Positions 10,421 to 19,163 of a stretch of 52,243 bases of DNA are shown one piece after another; position 1 is the stretch's first letter; every line of letters begins with the position of its first letter. Source of the stretch: Vibrio sp. S17_S38 (GTDB lineage Bacteria; Pseudomonadota; Gammaproteobacteria; Enterobacterales; Vibrionaceae); contig NZ_JAAUWW010000022.1 of the NCBI RefSeq assembly GCF_014694375.1, forward strand, positions 1 to 52,243, written 5' to 3'. A program made the translations under genes and the position numbers. The notes below the pieces were generated by a model. It was given only the letters and a program-made list of their open reading frames with translations, was not told the origin of the DNA and ran no database searches.

Positions 10421-11182
10421 ATGATTGATAGCCACGCCCATATTTATGCAACTGAATTTGATGAGGACCGTGATCAGGTCGTTGAACGCGCTCTATCAAT
10501 CGGCATTGAAAAAATTTTACTGCCAAATATTGATCTAGAATCAATCGCACCAATGCTCGCCACTGAAGCTCGATACCCCGACGTTTGTCATTCAATGATG
10601 GGCTTACACCCATGCTATGTAAATGACAATATTGAACACGATTTGGCGATCATTCGTCAGTGGTTTAATCAACATAAATTTATTGCCGTTGGTGAAATTG
10701 GCATTGATCTTTATTGGGATAAAACCTATCAACAGCAACAAGAATTTGCTTTTCGTACCCAGCTACAATGGGCAAAAGAACTTAATTTACCTGTTGTCAT
10801 TCATACTCGAGATTCAATAGATCAAACTCTAGAGATATTGAAACAAGAGCAAGATGGTAGTCTGCGAGGCGTGTTTCATTGCTTTGGCGGCAGCCTTGCA
10901 CAAGCCGAAGCCATTAACCAACTTGGTTTTCATCTAGGGCTAGGCGGCGTTTCAACCTTTAAAAATGGCGGAATGGATAACGTTATCCCACACCTGGATT
11001 TGGATTTTGTAATTTTAGAGACCGATTGCCCTTACCTTGCCCCAACCCCTCATCGAGGTAAGCGTAACGAACCTTTCTTTATGGAACTAGTTGCTCAAAG
11101 AGTTGCGGATTTACGCGAGATGTCTCTCAGTGAGGTCAGCCAGATTACAAGCAAAAATACCAAATTATTATTTAATCTCTAA
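10421..11182 (+). CDS. tatD: TatD-family metal-dependent deoxyribonuclease
   Basis: TIM-barrel amidohydrolase-type enzyme; characterised family members are metal-dependent DNases that act in DNA repair or degradation. The 253-aa protein has the ligands in order: His5 and His7 (DSHAH), Glu92 (GEIGID), His128 (VIHTRD), His153 (FHCFGG) and Asp202 (LETDCPYLAP). Despite the name it does not work in Tat export. It lies next to, and converges with, tatC; sequence details also resemble the YjjV branch of the family, so the symbol rests partly on position. Confidence 0.8.
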   Translation: MIDSHAHIYATEFDEDRDQVVERALSIGIEKILLPNIDLESIAPMLATEARYPDVCHSMMGLHPCYVNDNIEHDLAIIRQWFNQHKFIAVGEIGIDLYWDKTYQQQQEFAFRTQLQWAKELNLPVVIHTRDSIDQTLEILKQEQDGSLRGVFHCFGGSLAQAEAINQLGFHLGLGGVSTFKNGGMDNVIPHLDLDFVILETDCPYLAPTPHRGKRNEPFFMELVAQRVADLREMSLSEVSQITSKNTKLLFNL

Positions 11183-11205
11183 CCACTATTCTTTATATTT
11201 CACCC

Positions 11206-11245
11206 ATAAAAAATGCGATGAATAACAGTTCATCGCGTTTTTTAT
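11206..11245. terminator. Bidirectional terminator between tatD and tatC
   Basis: Arms 11206-11222 and 11229-11245 pair (core TGCGATGAA/TTCATCGCG with one G-U pair) around a 6-nt loop, flanked by A6 and T6. It suits both the plus-strand TatD-family gene and the tat operon ending at 11292. Confidence 0.8.
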
Positions 11246-11291
11246 AACAATATATTCGACGTTTAAAGATTGCTACGCCTAGCTTTTACGT

Positions 11292-12053
11292 CTATGCATC
11301 CTCTTCTCTCTCATCATCCCCATCATCATTTTTCGGTCGAGTATAAAAGCGAGAGAAAAACAAACCGATTTCAAACAAAATACACATCGGAACAGCTAAT
11401 AAGGTTTGAGACACCATATCGGGTGGTGTTAATAGCATGCCAACAATGAAAGCAATGACGACAATATAAGGGCGTTTTTCCGATAAGGTTTTCGCATCGG
11501 TCGCACCAGTCCAACACAGTAAAATAATCGCGACAGGCACTTCAAATGCAATTCCAAATGCCATAAACAGTGATAACACAAAGTCCAAATAGCTGGATAT
11601 ATCCGTAGCAAATTGCACTCCTCCTAACGAAATAGCGGTAAAGAAAGAGAAGATAAGAGGGAAAACCACATAGTAAGCAAATGCCACACCACAGTAGAAC
11701 AATAAAGAGCTCGAAAATAGTAATGGCGCAATTAAGCGACGTTCATGCTTGTATAAACCAGGTGCGACAAATGCCCATACTTGATAAAGCACAAGCGGGA
11801 CCGCCAGAAAAACTGCAACCACTAAAGTCAGTTTTAATGGTGTAAAAAAAGGAGAAGCCACATCCGTTGCGATCATGCTGCCACCTTGAGGTAACCGGCT
11901 GATCAAAGGAGCTGAAACAAATTCATATATTTGGCTAGAGAACCAAACAATCGAAATAAAGATGGCCATAATAGAGGCAATTGCTTTTAAGATTCGATTT
12001 CTAAGCTCAATCAGATGCGTGATTAACGGTTGAGTTTGTTCCTGAGTGGACAT
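11292..12053 (-). CDS. tatC: Sec-independent protein translocase subunit TatC
   Basis: Polytopic inner-membrane receptor for twin-arginine signal peptides; binds TatB and recruits TatA to export folded proteins. The 253-aa protein has six membrane segments and the conserved cytosolic N-terminal HLIELRNRI motif that contacts the RR signal, a periplasmic PLPQG-like loop, the SPFFTPLKL segment and the FEVPVA stretch. The tail is acidic ([10 protein letters not shown]). The start was set at the ATG at 12053 ([10 protein letters not shown]), with GAGG upstream; an upstream in-frame codon at 12065 is less likely. Last gene of tatABC, 59 bp after tatB. Confidence 0.96.
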   Translation of the reverse strand: MSTQEQTQPLITHLIELRNRILKAIASIMAIFISIVWFSSQIYEFVSAPLISRLPQGGSMIATDVASPFFTPLKLTLVVAVFLAVPLVLYQVWAFVAPGLYKHERRLIAPLLFSSSLLFYCGVAFAYYVVFPLIFSFFTAISLGGVQFATDISSYLDFVLSLFMAFGIAFEVPVAIILLCWTGATDAKTLSEKRPYIVVIAFIVGMLLTPPDMVSQTLLAVPMCILFEIGLFFSRFYTRPKNDDGDDEREEDA

Positions 12054-12112
12054 ATAAAGCCTCAATAATAAAACGCCTAGCTCATATAGAATAATCTAGG
12101 CGGTATTTCTCT

Positions 12113-12529
12113 CTAGTGCGCTTTATTGGCGTCAGTAGATTTACTTTCCGTTGAAGTCTCATCGGTGACTTTATTTGCATCAGGTAATGCTTTGTCATCC
12201 GCTTGGGCTACGGTTTGAGTATCTTCAACCTCATCTCGTGCATACGGCCGCTGCACATCTTGTGCGGCCTTTTTTAATGCTTCAATAGAGGATTGCAGCT
12301 CTGGCGATAAATCTTTCATCCCCATATTCTCTGCTTTACGAAGGTTATCTTGTAGTTCTTGAATTTTAAGCTCTTGGGATAGCTCATCTTTCACGTTATT
12401 AGCCATTGTTTTAGCCGTGCGAATAAATTTACTCACACTGCGAATAGCCGTTGGCAAACGTTCAGGCCCTAGTACGACCAAGGCGATAACCGATATTAAT
12501 ACCAGCTCCCCAAAACCGATATCAAACAC
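12113..12529 (-). CDS. tatB: Sec-independent protein translocase subunit TatB
   Basis: Works with TatC as the signal-peptide receptor. The 138-aa protein starts with the single membrane helix [22 protein letters not shown] carrying the hallmark Glu8 and the hinge Gly-Pro (21-22), followed by an amphipathic helix ([14 protein letters not shown]) and an acidic, low-complexity cytosolic tail rich in Asp, Lys, Thr and Ser. It follows tatA by 3 bp, so the two are translated together. Confidence 0.95.
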   Translation of the reverse strand: MFDIGFGELVLISVIALVVLGPERLPTAIRSVSKFIRTAKTMANNVKDELSQELKIQELQDNLRKAENMGMKDLSPELQSSIEALKKAAQDVQRPYARDEVEDTQTVAQADDKALPDANKVTDETSTESKSTDANKAH

Positions 12530-12532
12530 CAG

Positions 12533-12793
12533 TTAGCCCTGCTCTTTTTCTTTTTTAGTATCTGTTGAGTGCGCAGATGCATCTGTTTTGGCTTGATCAA
12601 TCGACTTTGGATCAAAATCAGCATCATCAGCTGTTGACTTATCAGCCGATTTTTCTTCTTCACTCATGGCTTTTTTAAAGCCTTTTACCGCAGATCCCAA
12701 ATCACCACCAATACCACGTAATTTTTTCGTACCAAATAAAAGCACAACGATAACTGCAATGATTAAAAGTTGCCAAATACTAATTCCGCCCAT
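12533..12793 (-). CDS. tatA: Sec-independent protein translocase subunit TatA
   Basis: Pore- or patch-forming subunit of the Tat system. The 86-aa protein has one membrane helix ([18 protein letters not shown]), the conserved [14 protein letters not shown] hinge and the amphipathic helix [10 protein letters not shown], then a charged, disordered tail. Gln8 replaces the Glu of TatB, the usual TatA/TatB difference. First of tatABC, 70 bp after ubiB; no strong terminator was seen between them. Confidence 0.95.
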   Translation of the reverse strand: MGGISIWQLLIIAVIVVLLFGTKKLRGIGGDLGSAVKGFKKAMSEEEKSADKSTADDADFDPKSIDQAKTDASAHSTDTKKEKEQG

Positions 12794-12863
12794 TATTTTC
12801 TACCTCGGATCTACTGTTTAAAATATAAAGAAAGAGCACATTATAATGCACCTAGTTTACGAA

Positions 12864-14507
12864 TTAATGACGGTACGCTTTCCAGCTCGCAAGCCAAAAA
12901 ATGAGACCAACAGCACCACTCACTATAGAGGCATCTGAATGCCATTGAGTGCTACTTAATTGTAATATTGCAGAGCATACGACTAATGTCCCTCCAATAC
13001 CAAATAAAAACTTACCCGTAGCTTGTTTACGTTTATTTAATGCATATCCTTCATAAATACGTGCAAGTTTTTGATCCATATCACGACTACGTTTCAACGT
13101 TTCGTATAGGAGTTCCGGTAGCTCTGGCAGTTTTTCAGCCCATAATGGTGCTTTCTCTTTTACTGCTTTAAATAACGCTTTAGGTCCTACTTGTTCTAAC
13201 ATCCACTTTTCAAGGAATGGCTTTGCCGTTTCCCATAAATCTAGTTGTGGGTAAAGTTGACGCCCTAAACCCTCAACGTATAACAGCGTTTTTTGTAAAA
13301 GTACTAATTGAGGCTGTACTTCCATATTAAAACGACGCGCCGTATTAAATAAATTCAATAACACATGACCAAATGAAATCTCACATAAAGGCTTTGCAAA
13401 AATCGGCTCGCACACGGTACGAATTGCAGATTCAAAATCAATCACATTGGTATCAGCAGGTACCCAACCAGAGTCAATATGCAACTCGGCCACTCGTCGA
13501 TAATCACGATTAAAAAACGCTAAAAAGTTTTCTGCCAAATAACGTTTGTCTTCATTATTTAGCGTCCCAACAATACCGCAATCTAGTCCTATCCATAATG
13601 GGTTTTCTGGTGTTTGGTGTGAAACGAATACATTACCTGGATGCATATCCGCATGAAAAAAACTATCGCGAAAAACTTGGGTAAAAAAGACCGTCACCCC
13701 TTTTTCAGCCAAAAGTTTCATATTGGTGCCATTACTTGCCAGAGTTTCAAGATCAGAGACTTGTACCCCATATATACGCTCTGACACCATTAAATGCTCA
13801 CTGCTGAAATCCATCAGGACGTCAGGGACGTATAAATCATCGCTATTAATAAAGTTACGCCTTAATTGCAGTGCATTTGCCGCTTCACAACGTAAATCCA
13901 ATTCATGAACTAAGGTAGTTTCGTATTCTTTAACCACTTCAACCGGCTTTAAACGACGAGCATCTGGCATGAATTTAGCGACAATTCTGGCCATCCGATA
14001 CATCAACTTCAAATCCGCTTCGATAACAGGGCGAATATCAGGACGTATAACTTTCAAGACGACTTCTTGCCCTGTACTTTTTAGTTTTGCCGTATGGACT
14101 TGAGCGATAGACGCTGACGCTAACGGTTCAATCTCAAATTCATCGAACCACTGCTCAACGGGTCCTCCCAATGATTTTTCAATACACTTTTTAGCCAGTT
14201 GACCATCAAATGGGCCGACTTGGTCCTGTAATAAAGCCAGAGGATCCGCAATATGATCGGGAAATAAGTCACGCCGAGTGGACATCATTTGACCAAACTT
14301 GATCCAAACTGGCCCAAGATCTTGCAAAGCCAATCGTAATCGGTCTCCAAGCAATTTATCTTTATGCTTCGGTGTTATCCAAAATAATAGTTTTTTAAGC
14401 AGTAACGGCCATTTGGTTAACTTATGAGTTGGCAGCAACTCATCTAATCCATATTCAAGCTGTATTTTAGCTATTCGGTATAAGCGGCGAGTCTCAGTCA
14501 ATGTCAT
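12864..14507 (-). CDS. ubiB: Ubiquinone biosynthesis regulatory kinase-like protein UbiB
   Basis: Member of the ABC1/ADCK/UbiB atypical kinase-like family needed for aerobic ubiquinone synthesis; the family has ATPase activity and is thought to help extract lipid intermediates. The 547-aa protein shows the KxGQ motif ([12 protein letters not shown]), the Ala-rich nucleotide loop ([11 protein letters not shown]), the catalytic-loop [12 protein letters not shown] and the metal-binding LDCGIVG. Two C-terminal hydrophobic segments anchor it in the inner membrane. The start was set at the ATG at 14507 ([10 protein letters not shown]), which overlaps the ubiJ stop in ATGA. Part of rmuC-ubiE-ubiJ-ubiB. 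Confidence 0.95.
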   Translation of the reverse strand: MTLTETRRLYRIAKIQLEYGLDELLPTHKLTKWPLLLKKLLFWITPKHKDKLLGDRLRLALQDLGPVWIKFGQMMSTRRDLFPDHIADPLALLQDQVGPFDGQLAKKCIEKSLGGPVEQWFDEFEIEPLASASIAQVHTAKLKSTGQEVVLKVIRPDIRPVIEADLKLMYRMARIVAKFMPDARRLKPVEVVKEYETTLVHELDLRCEAANALQLRRNFINSDDLYVPDVLMDFSSEHLMVSERIYGVQVSDLETLASNGTNMKLLAEKGVTVFFTQVFRDSFFHADMHPGNVFVSHQTPENPLWIGLDCGIVGTLNNEDKRYLAENFLAFFNRDYRRVAELHIDSGWVPADTNVIDFESAIRTVCEPIFAKPLCEISFGHVLLNLFNTARRFNMEVQPQLVLLQKTLLYVEGLGRQLYPQLDLWETAKPFLEKWMLEQVGPKALFKAVKEKAPLWAEKLPELPELLYETLKRSRDMDQKLARIYEGYALNKRKQATGKFLFGIGGTLVVCSAILQLSSTQWHSDASIVSGAVGLIFWLASWKAYRH

Positions 14508-15109
14508 GATTTTTCCATCCATCGATTGATTCGTTGTTCAAGCTGAGCCGCTCGACTGGTAACATCATCAACTTGATCACAAAAATAAGCGACCTCCAAA
14601 CTACTCGGAGCCACTTTCCACTCTTCAGTTAGTACAATACCTAAACGTTGTTGCTGTAATCGAACTTCTGATTTTAACCATTGTGTGGGCGCTTTTAATC
14701 CTTGAACTAAAGTATGTGCAACCACATCGCCCGTCACTCTAGAAACCCACTCTTCAATATCAGGCTTAATGTCTGCCATTAGTTGAGAAAACTTTTGTGC
14801 CAGTTGGATATCACCTTCAAGCACTAACTGATCTTGTTTAATTAATTGCGTGATTTTAGATTGGTCTTTTAGCTTAGGTAATGTCGCCAGTTTTAAACTT
14901 AAATAACAATCTGGATTACCTTCGTATTGGCTTAAAACATCAACACGATAACTAAAAACAAAAATCAAATTACGGTTTAATTCTTGTAAATGGATATGAA
15001 TGACTTTGCCTTTTAGCCTAGCCACTTGCTGAATATATTCTGCATCATCTTGAATCAAACGATTGAGTGCAGTTTCAATCACGCCGGTTACGATAGGTTC
15101 AAATGGCAT
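14504..15109 (-). CDS. ubiJ: Ubiquinone biosynthesis accessory factor UbiJ
   Basis: SCP2-domain lipid-binding protein that with UbiK scaffolds the soluble Ubi complex, holding the octaprenyl intermediates for UbiE, UbiF, UbiG, UbiH and UbiI. The 201-aa protein has the N-terminal SCP2-type fold ([18 protein letters not shown], then alternating beta strands to about 105) and a C-terminal helical, coiled-coil-like segment ([19 protein letters not shown]). It is 9 bp downstream of ubiE and overlaps ubiB by 4 bp, the standard order. Confidence 0.92.
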   Translation of the reverse strand: MPFEPIVTGVIETALNRLIQDDAEYIQQVARLKGKVIHIHLQELNRNLIFVFSYRVDVLSQYEGNPDCYLSLKLATLPKLKDQSKITQLIKQDQLVLEGDIQLAQKFSQLMADIKPDIEEWVSRVTGDVVAHTLVQGLKAPTQWLKSEVRLQQQRLGIVLTEEWKVAPSSLEVAYFCDQVDDVTSRAAQLEQRINRWMEKS

Positions 15110-15118
15110 GATTATTCC

Positions 15119-15901
15119 TTAAAATTTATAACCGCGGTGCAATGCGACAATGCCGCCAGTCAAATTGTAATAGCTAGTTTGCTCAAAACCAGCCTCGTCC
15201 ATCATACCTTTTAACGTGTCTTGGTCTGGGTGCATGCGAATAGATTCCGCTAAATAACGGTAACTATCTGCATCGTTAGCAACCACTTGACCAATCTTAG
15301 GTAATAAATGGAATGAATATGCATCGTAGACTTTTGACAGAGCTTCCATTTGTGGTTTCGAAAACTCCAATACCAACAAACGACCACCAGGTTTTAAAAC
15401 ACGGAACATTGAGCGCAATGCTTTATCTTTATCCGTCACATTACGTAGACCAAACGCAATCGTAATACAATCAAAGTGGTCATCAGGAAATGGTAATTCT
15501 TCGGCATTGGCTTGCACGTAATGTACATTACCTACCACGCCAAGGTCGCGTAATTTATCGCGTCCAACATTCAGCATTGAATTATTAATATCAGCTAAAA
15601 CCACATGGCCATTATCACCGACAATACGAGAAAACTTAGCAGTTAAATCGCCTGTACCACCGGCAAGATCTAACACTTTATGACCAGGACGAACACCACT
15701 GCAATCGATAGTAAAACGCTTCCATAAACGATGTATGCCAACCGACATCAAATCGTTCATAATGTCGTACTTTGCCGCCACAGAGTGAAAAACTTCCGCT
15801 ACTTTCTCCACTTTTTTATCTTTTGCGACAGTGGTAAAGCCAAAGTGAGTCGTATCGTCTTGAATGATTACATTATCTGATTGTACTTGTTTATCCGTCA
15901 T
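15119..15901 (-). CDS. ubiE: Ubiquinone/menaquinone biosynthesis C-methyltransferase UbiE
   Basis: SAM-dependent C-methylation of 2-polyprenyl-6-methoxy-1,4-benzoquinol and of demethylmenaquinol. The 260-aa protein has the family signature [18 protein letters not shown] (45-62), the SAM-binding [12 protein letters not shown] (76-87) and the downstream post-motifs ([31 protein letters not shown]). The first ~20 residues are variable. It lies 52 bp after rmuC with no clear terminator between, so read-through is likely. Confidence 0.97.
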   Translation of the reverse strand: MTDKQVQSDNVIIQDDTTHFGFTTVAKDKKVEKVAEVFHSVAAKYDIMNDLMSVGIHRLWKRFTIDCSGVRPGHKVLDLAGGTGDLTAKFSRIVGDNGHVVLADINNSMLNVGRDKLRDLGVVGNVHYVQANAEELPFPDDHFDCITIAFGLRNVTDKDKALRSMFRVLKPGGRLLVLEFSKPQMEALSKVYDAYSFHLLPKIGQVVANDADSYRYLAESIRMHPDQDTLKGMMDEAGFEQTSYYNLTGGIVALHRGYKF

Positions 15902-15953
15902 GGTTATTCCGATTATTCAATCTCAGTGAGGATCTGGGCCAATAAAAGAGCGC

Positions 15954-17468
15954 TTAGTTTACTTTATCCTCAAGCGATTGTCTGTCATTGTGAAAATCAT
16001 TTTGCGCAATTTCTGCTAAATTCGGTGCAATCTCTTTTTTGACTTCAACCCCTAAACTTTTAAATCCTTCGGCTTGACGAATCAGGTTACCTTTTCCTTG
16101 TGATAATTTATTCATAGCGCCTTGGTAGCTCGATTGTGCCCGATTTAAAGCCGAGCCTACCGAATCCATATCATCCACAAACAAACGCATTTTGTCGTAT
16201 AACTTGCTTGCTTTATCAGCGATCAGTTTAGCATTCTGGTTCTGCCTTTCATTGCGCCATAAATGATTAATAGTGCGCAGCGCAACGAGTAAAGTGGTTG
16301 GACTTACCAATATGATATTTTGTTCCATCGCATCTTTCACCAACCGAGGATCAGCTTCCATCGCCAATTGGAAGGCAGGCTCAATTGGGATAAACATCAA
16401 TACATAATCAAGTGAGGTAATCCCTTGTAATTGATGATAATCCTTTTGACTGAGCAACTTAATATGGCTCCTCATCGCGATTAAATGCTCAGTAATGGCT
16501 TTAGATTTATCAGCGTCGGTCACGCCATTAAAATAACGTTCAAATGCCACTAACGTCATTTTGGAATCAATAACGACTTGCTTATTTTCAGGTAAATTAA
16601 CAATAACATCCGGTTGATAACGCTTTCCATTTTCATGATTCAAACTGACTTGAGTTTGATATTCATGCCCTTCGCGCAGACCTGAATCTTTTAATACATT
16701 GGCGAGAACCACTTCTCCCCAATTACCTTGCTGTTTATTGTCACCTTTCAATGCTTGAGTCAGATTAACGGCATCTTGAGCCATTTGTTGATTCAATTTT
16801 TGCAAATGACGAATTTCATGCACTAAGGTGTGTCGCTCTTTTGCTTCATGATTAAAACTAGTATCAACCTGTTGTTTAAAACCGTGTAATTGCTCTTTTA
16901 ACGGTGACAATAATCCGTCTAGACTAAGCTTATTTTGCTCATCAACACTTTTCACTTTTGCTTCAAATACTTGGTTGGCCAAGCTTTCAAATTCTACTTT
17001 AAGCCTTTTCTCTGCTTGCTCTAGTATCTGCAATTTCTCTTGCGCGGCTTTTTGTGATTCAGTATGCCTAACTTCTAATTCTCGGTTAGCGGTTTTATAG
17101 TCGCTCAATTGCTGTTGTATCTGTTGATTCGCTTGCTTTAATTGCTGCATTTCGACTTGCTGAAGCTCTAAATAATTTAGCTTCTCCTTGCTTGCCATCA
17201 ACTCCCCATAAGCTTGACGAGCATCAAATTCTGATTTATCACGAGCCATATCAAGCTGCTCTAATTCTTTTTGCTGTTCGAGATTAGATTGCTGTAAGTG
17301 CTGGATCGTTTGTCGAAACAAATTCACTTCACCAATGTGCTTCTCTTCTATTGCCAATTGCTTGGATTGATAACGATAACGAAGCCAAACTGCAAGCATC
17401 ATCAAGCTAATCGTTATCCCTATTAGGCAAAGTATTATCAAATCGTTATCATAAGTGAACCCGTGCAT
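15954..17468 (-). CDS. rmuC: DNA recombination protein RmuC
   Basis: Membrane-tethered coiled-coil protein with a nuclease-like domain that limits recombination at inverted repeats. The 504-aa protein begins with one membrane segment (LIILCLIGITISLMMLAVWL), continues as a Gln/Glu/Lys-rich coiled coil to about 200 and ends in the RmuC domain, with GNWGEVVLANVL, YQPDVIVNLPENKQVVIDSKMT-type core (the D/E-K pattern of PD-(D/E)XK nucleases) and the PIEPAF segment. Start at 17468 with AAGGG upstream. A LexA-like operator overlaps its promoter. It heads the operon rmuC-ubiE-ubiJ-ubiB-tatABC. Confidence 0.93.
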   Translation of the reverse strand: MHGFTYDNDLIILCLIGITISLMMLAVWLRYRYQSKQLAIEEKHIGEVNLFRQTIQHLQQSNLEQQKELEQLDMARDKSEFDARQAYGELMASKEKLNYLELQQVEMQQLKQANQQIQQQLSDYKTANRELEVRHTESQKAAQEKLQILEQAEKRLKVEFESLANQVFEAKVKSVDEQNKLSLDGLLSPLKEQLHGFKQQVDTSFNHEAKERHTLVHEIRHLQKLNQQMAQDAVNLTQALKGDNKQQGNWGEVVLANVLKDSGLREGHEYQTQVSLNHENGKRYQPDVIVNLPENKQVVIDSKMTLVAFERYFNGVTDADKSKAITEHLIAMRSHIKLLSQKDYHQLQGITSLDYVLMFIPIEPAFQLAMEADPRLVKDAMEQNIILVSPTTLLVALRTINHLWRNERQNQNAKLIADKASKLYDKMRLFVDDMDSVGSALNRAQSSYQGAMNKLSQGKGNLIRQAEGFKSLGVEVKKEIAPNLAEIAQNDFHNDRQSLEDKVN

Positions 17469-17511
17469 ATAAACCCTTATGGCTTGTTTTACTTACATAA
17501 ATAATATTAGA

Positions 17512-17540
17512 TACTGTATAAATGTCCAGTCTCTTGTCAA
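17512..17540 (-). promoter_or_regulatory. rmuC promoter with probable LexA (SOS) box
   Basis: Minus-strand -35 TTGACA (17535-17540) and -10 TACAGT (17513-17518) are 16 bp apart, 45 bp before the rmuC start. The plus-strand stretch 17512-17531 reads TACTGTATAAATGTCCAGTC, matching the gamma-proteobacterial LexA consensus (TACTGTATATATATACAGTA) at 16 of 20 positions with CTGT-N8-CCAG at the core half-sites. It fills the space between -10 and -35, the classic position for repression. From memory, the E. coli rmuC gene (yigN) has also been linked to the SOS response. Box and promoter are seen; regulation is inferred. Confidence 0.6.
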
Positions 17541-17572
17541 ATCTTCCTTACTAACATTGAAATGGATAACCA

Positions 17573-18469
17573 ATGAGCGATATAAAAAATGAACGTACCG
17601 CCATCATTCTTGGACTTTGTGCGGTATTACTTTGGTCAACGGTGGCCACGGCTTTTAAACTTACATTAGCGCAGTTTAGCCCAATTCAAATGTTAGCAAT
17701 CGCAAGCCTTGTCTCCGCCATCACATTACTGTTAATTTGTGGTTATCAAGGAAAGCTTAAGCAAATAGGCTGCGTCTTTTTAAGTAACCCTTGGTTTTTC
17801 CTTTTACTTGGATTAATCAATCCTTTCGCTTATTACTTAATATTATTTAAAGCCTATGAGCTTTTACCTGCCTCTCTAGCACAGCCTTTAAATTACAGTT
17901 GGGCAATTACATTAACCTTAATGGCATCAGTTTTTCTCGGTCAAAAAATTCGTCGCCAAGATTGGTTCGCATGTGGTTTAGGTTACTTTGGCGTTTTGGT
18001 GATAGCAACGAAAGGTGATTTATTCGAGCTTAATTTTGACAGCCCTCTTGGCATTACTCTTGCCTTATTATCCACACTTTTATGGGCATCTTATTGGATC
18101 CTCAATACGAAAAATAAATCTGATCCTGTCGTGGTGGTATTACTTGGTTTCTTAGTGTCATTGCCATTTTCGGCTAGCTTGGCTTGGTATGAAGGTCATC
18201 CATGGAGCCAGATTACTTGGCAAGGCTGGATGGCAGTTTCTTATGTGGGATTGTTTGAAATGGGGATCACTTTTATCTTATGGTTGAGTGCATTAAAGTT
18301 AACGTCCAATACTGCTCGTATCAGTAACTTTATTTTCCTTTCGCCATTTATTTCATTGTTATTACTTTCTCAAATCATAGGCGAAACAATCTATCCATCG
18401 ACAATTATTGGCTTAATATTTATTTTAATTGGTTTGATGATTCAGCAAATTAAATTTAAACGAAATTAA
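17573..18469 (+). CDS. DMT superfamily (EamA) permease
   Basis: Inner-membrane transporter of the drug/metabolite superfamily; the substrate is unknown. The 298-aa protein has ten hydrophobic helices in two EamA repeats (about 10-145 and 158-293), with the usual Pro/Trp-rich start (LLWSTVATAFK) and a repeated ALLSTLLWASYWIL in the second half. It ends with a short basic tail (KFKRN). Divergent from rmuC across 104 bp and convergent with the small gene at 18525-18818. Family members export amino acids, purine nucleosides or other metabolites; nothing nearby tells which. Confidence 0.85.
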   Translation: MSDIKNERTAIILGLCAVLLWSTVATAFKLTLAQFSPIQMLAIASLVSAITLLLICGYQGKLKQIGCVFLSNPWFFLLLGLINPFAYYLILFKAYELLPASLAQPLNYSWAITLTLMASVFLGQKIRRQDWFACGLGYFGVLVIATKGDLFELNFDSPLGITLALLSTLLWASYWILNTKNKSDPVVVVLLGFLVSLPFSASLAWYEGHPWSQITWQGWMAVSYVGLFEMGITFILWLSALKLTSNTARISNFIFLSPFISLLLLSQIIGETIYPSTIIGLIFILIGLMIQQIKFKRN

Positions 18470-18524
18470 ACTATCCGACCAACCTTATTGATTAAATTGA
18501 TATATTTATGGCGATTGGGTTTTA

Positions 18525-18818
18525 TTATATGGCTTGTTTTTTAGCGAGAAACTGCTGTAATTCGGCAACTGAAAATCCTTGATCTTTCATCTCTTGCGCA
18601 ATCTGTTGGATATGTTCATCTTTACGTGATTCTAAAACTACTTGAAATTGATAAATAATATCTCTTAGATTTTCTAGGGGTACTTGTTTAGCGGCACTGC
18701 GGATTCTCTCTTGGCTTTGATTTCCCAATCCAGCCAGTAACTTTCCATACATGACTTTTTCAGGGCTATCTTCTAGCTGCTCTAAGATTCGAGCCATTTC
18801 ATAAGTGGTCATAGACAT
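18525..18818 (-). CDS. Small helical protein resembling the H-NS oligomerisation domain
   Basis: 97 aa, all-helical and charged, with no membrane segment. I do not recognise it with certainty. The stretch from about 34 to 90 (RIRSAAKQVPLENLRDIIYQ, then VVLESRKDEHIQQ and EMKDQGFSVAELQQFL) follows the pattern of the H-NS N-terminal region (an R/A-rich helix, a leucine-rich dimer helix ending VV..R, and a DG...EL turn). The DNA-binding C-terminal domain of H-NS (with its TWTG loop) is absent, so if related it would be a dimerisation-only form able to modulate H-NS. Start at 18818; no strong ribosome site. It stands alone beside parS, between convergent and divergent neighbours. Confidence 0.55.
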   Translation of the reverse strand: MSMTTYEMARILEQLEDSPEKVMYGKLLAGLGNQSQERIRSAAKQVPLENLRDIIYQFQVVLESRKDEHIQQIAQEMKDQGFSVAELQQFLAKKQAI

Positions 18819-19163
18819 AAGTAATTTGATTTTCCAGAGTAGGATATTTTATATTTTGAAGCCCTTAAATATACGCTTCCTATTATTTTTGGCAAATTAT
18901 ATTCAGTATATAAAATCACTTATTTATATTGGTAGTTTTCTTCCTAAAGTAAAAAGTACAGCTATCAAATATGGTTTCACGTGAAACCTGCAAGCGCTCT
19001 CTCCAATCTGAAAATCATAAACTTATAAGCTGTAATTATGATGCTATTTTTCTTTATACTTCACTTTAACAATGAAAAGTTAATGTTAAGATGAGGCTGT
19101 ATCTCAAAAATGACAGTAATAAAAAGATACTTACAATGCCGCACATTATATTAAGGATAAAAC
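18819..19163. other. 345-bp intergenic region with a parS-like site
   Basis: A/T-rich spacer between the divergent H-NS-like gene and the aminopeptidase gene. It must hold both promoters, but none stands out by eye. The only clear element is the 16-bp palindrome at 18973-18988. The aminopeptidase ribosome site AAGGA is at about 19153-19157. Confidence 0.6.
18973..18988. promoter_or_regulatory. parS: parS-like ParB-binding site 1
   Basis: GGTTTCACGTGAAACC is a perfect palindrome identical to the chromosomal parS consensus TGTTTCACGTGAAACA over the central 14 bp; the outermost pair is G/C instead of T/A. It lies between divergent genes, 2.1 kb from site 2. ParB loads on such sites and with ParA segregates the chromosome origin. 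Binding strength may be reduced by the altered outer bases. Confidence 0.8.
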
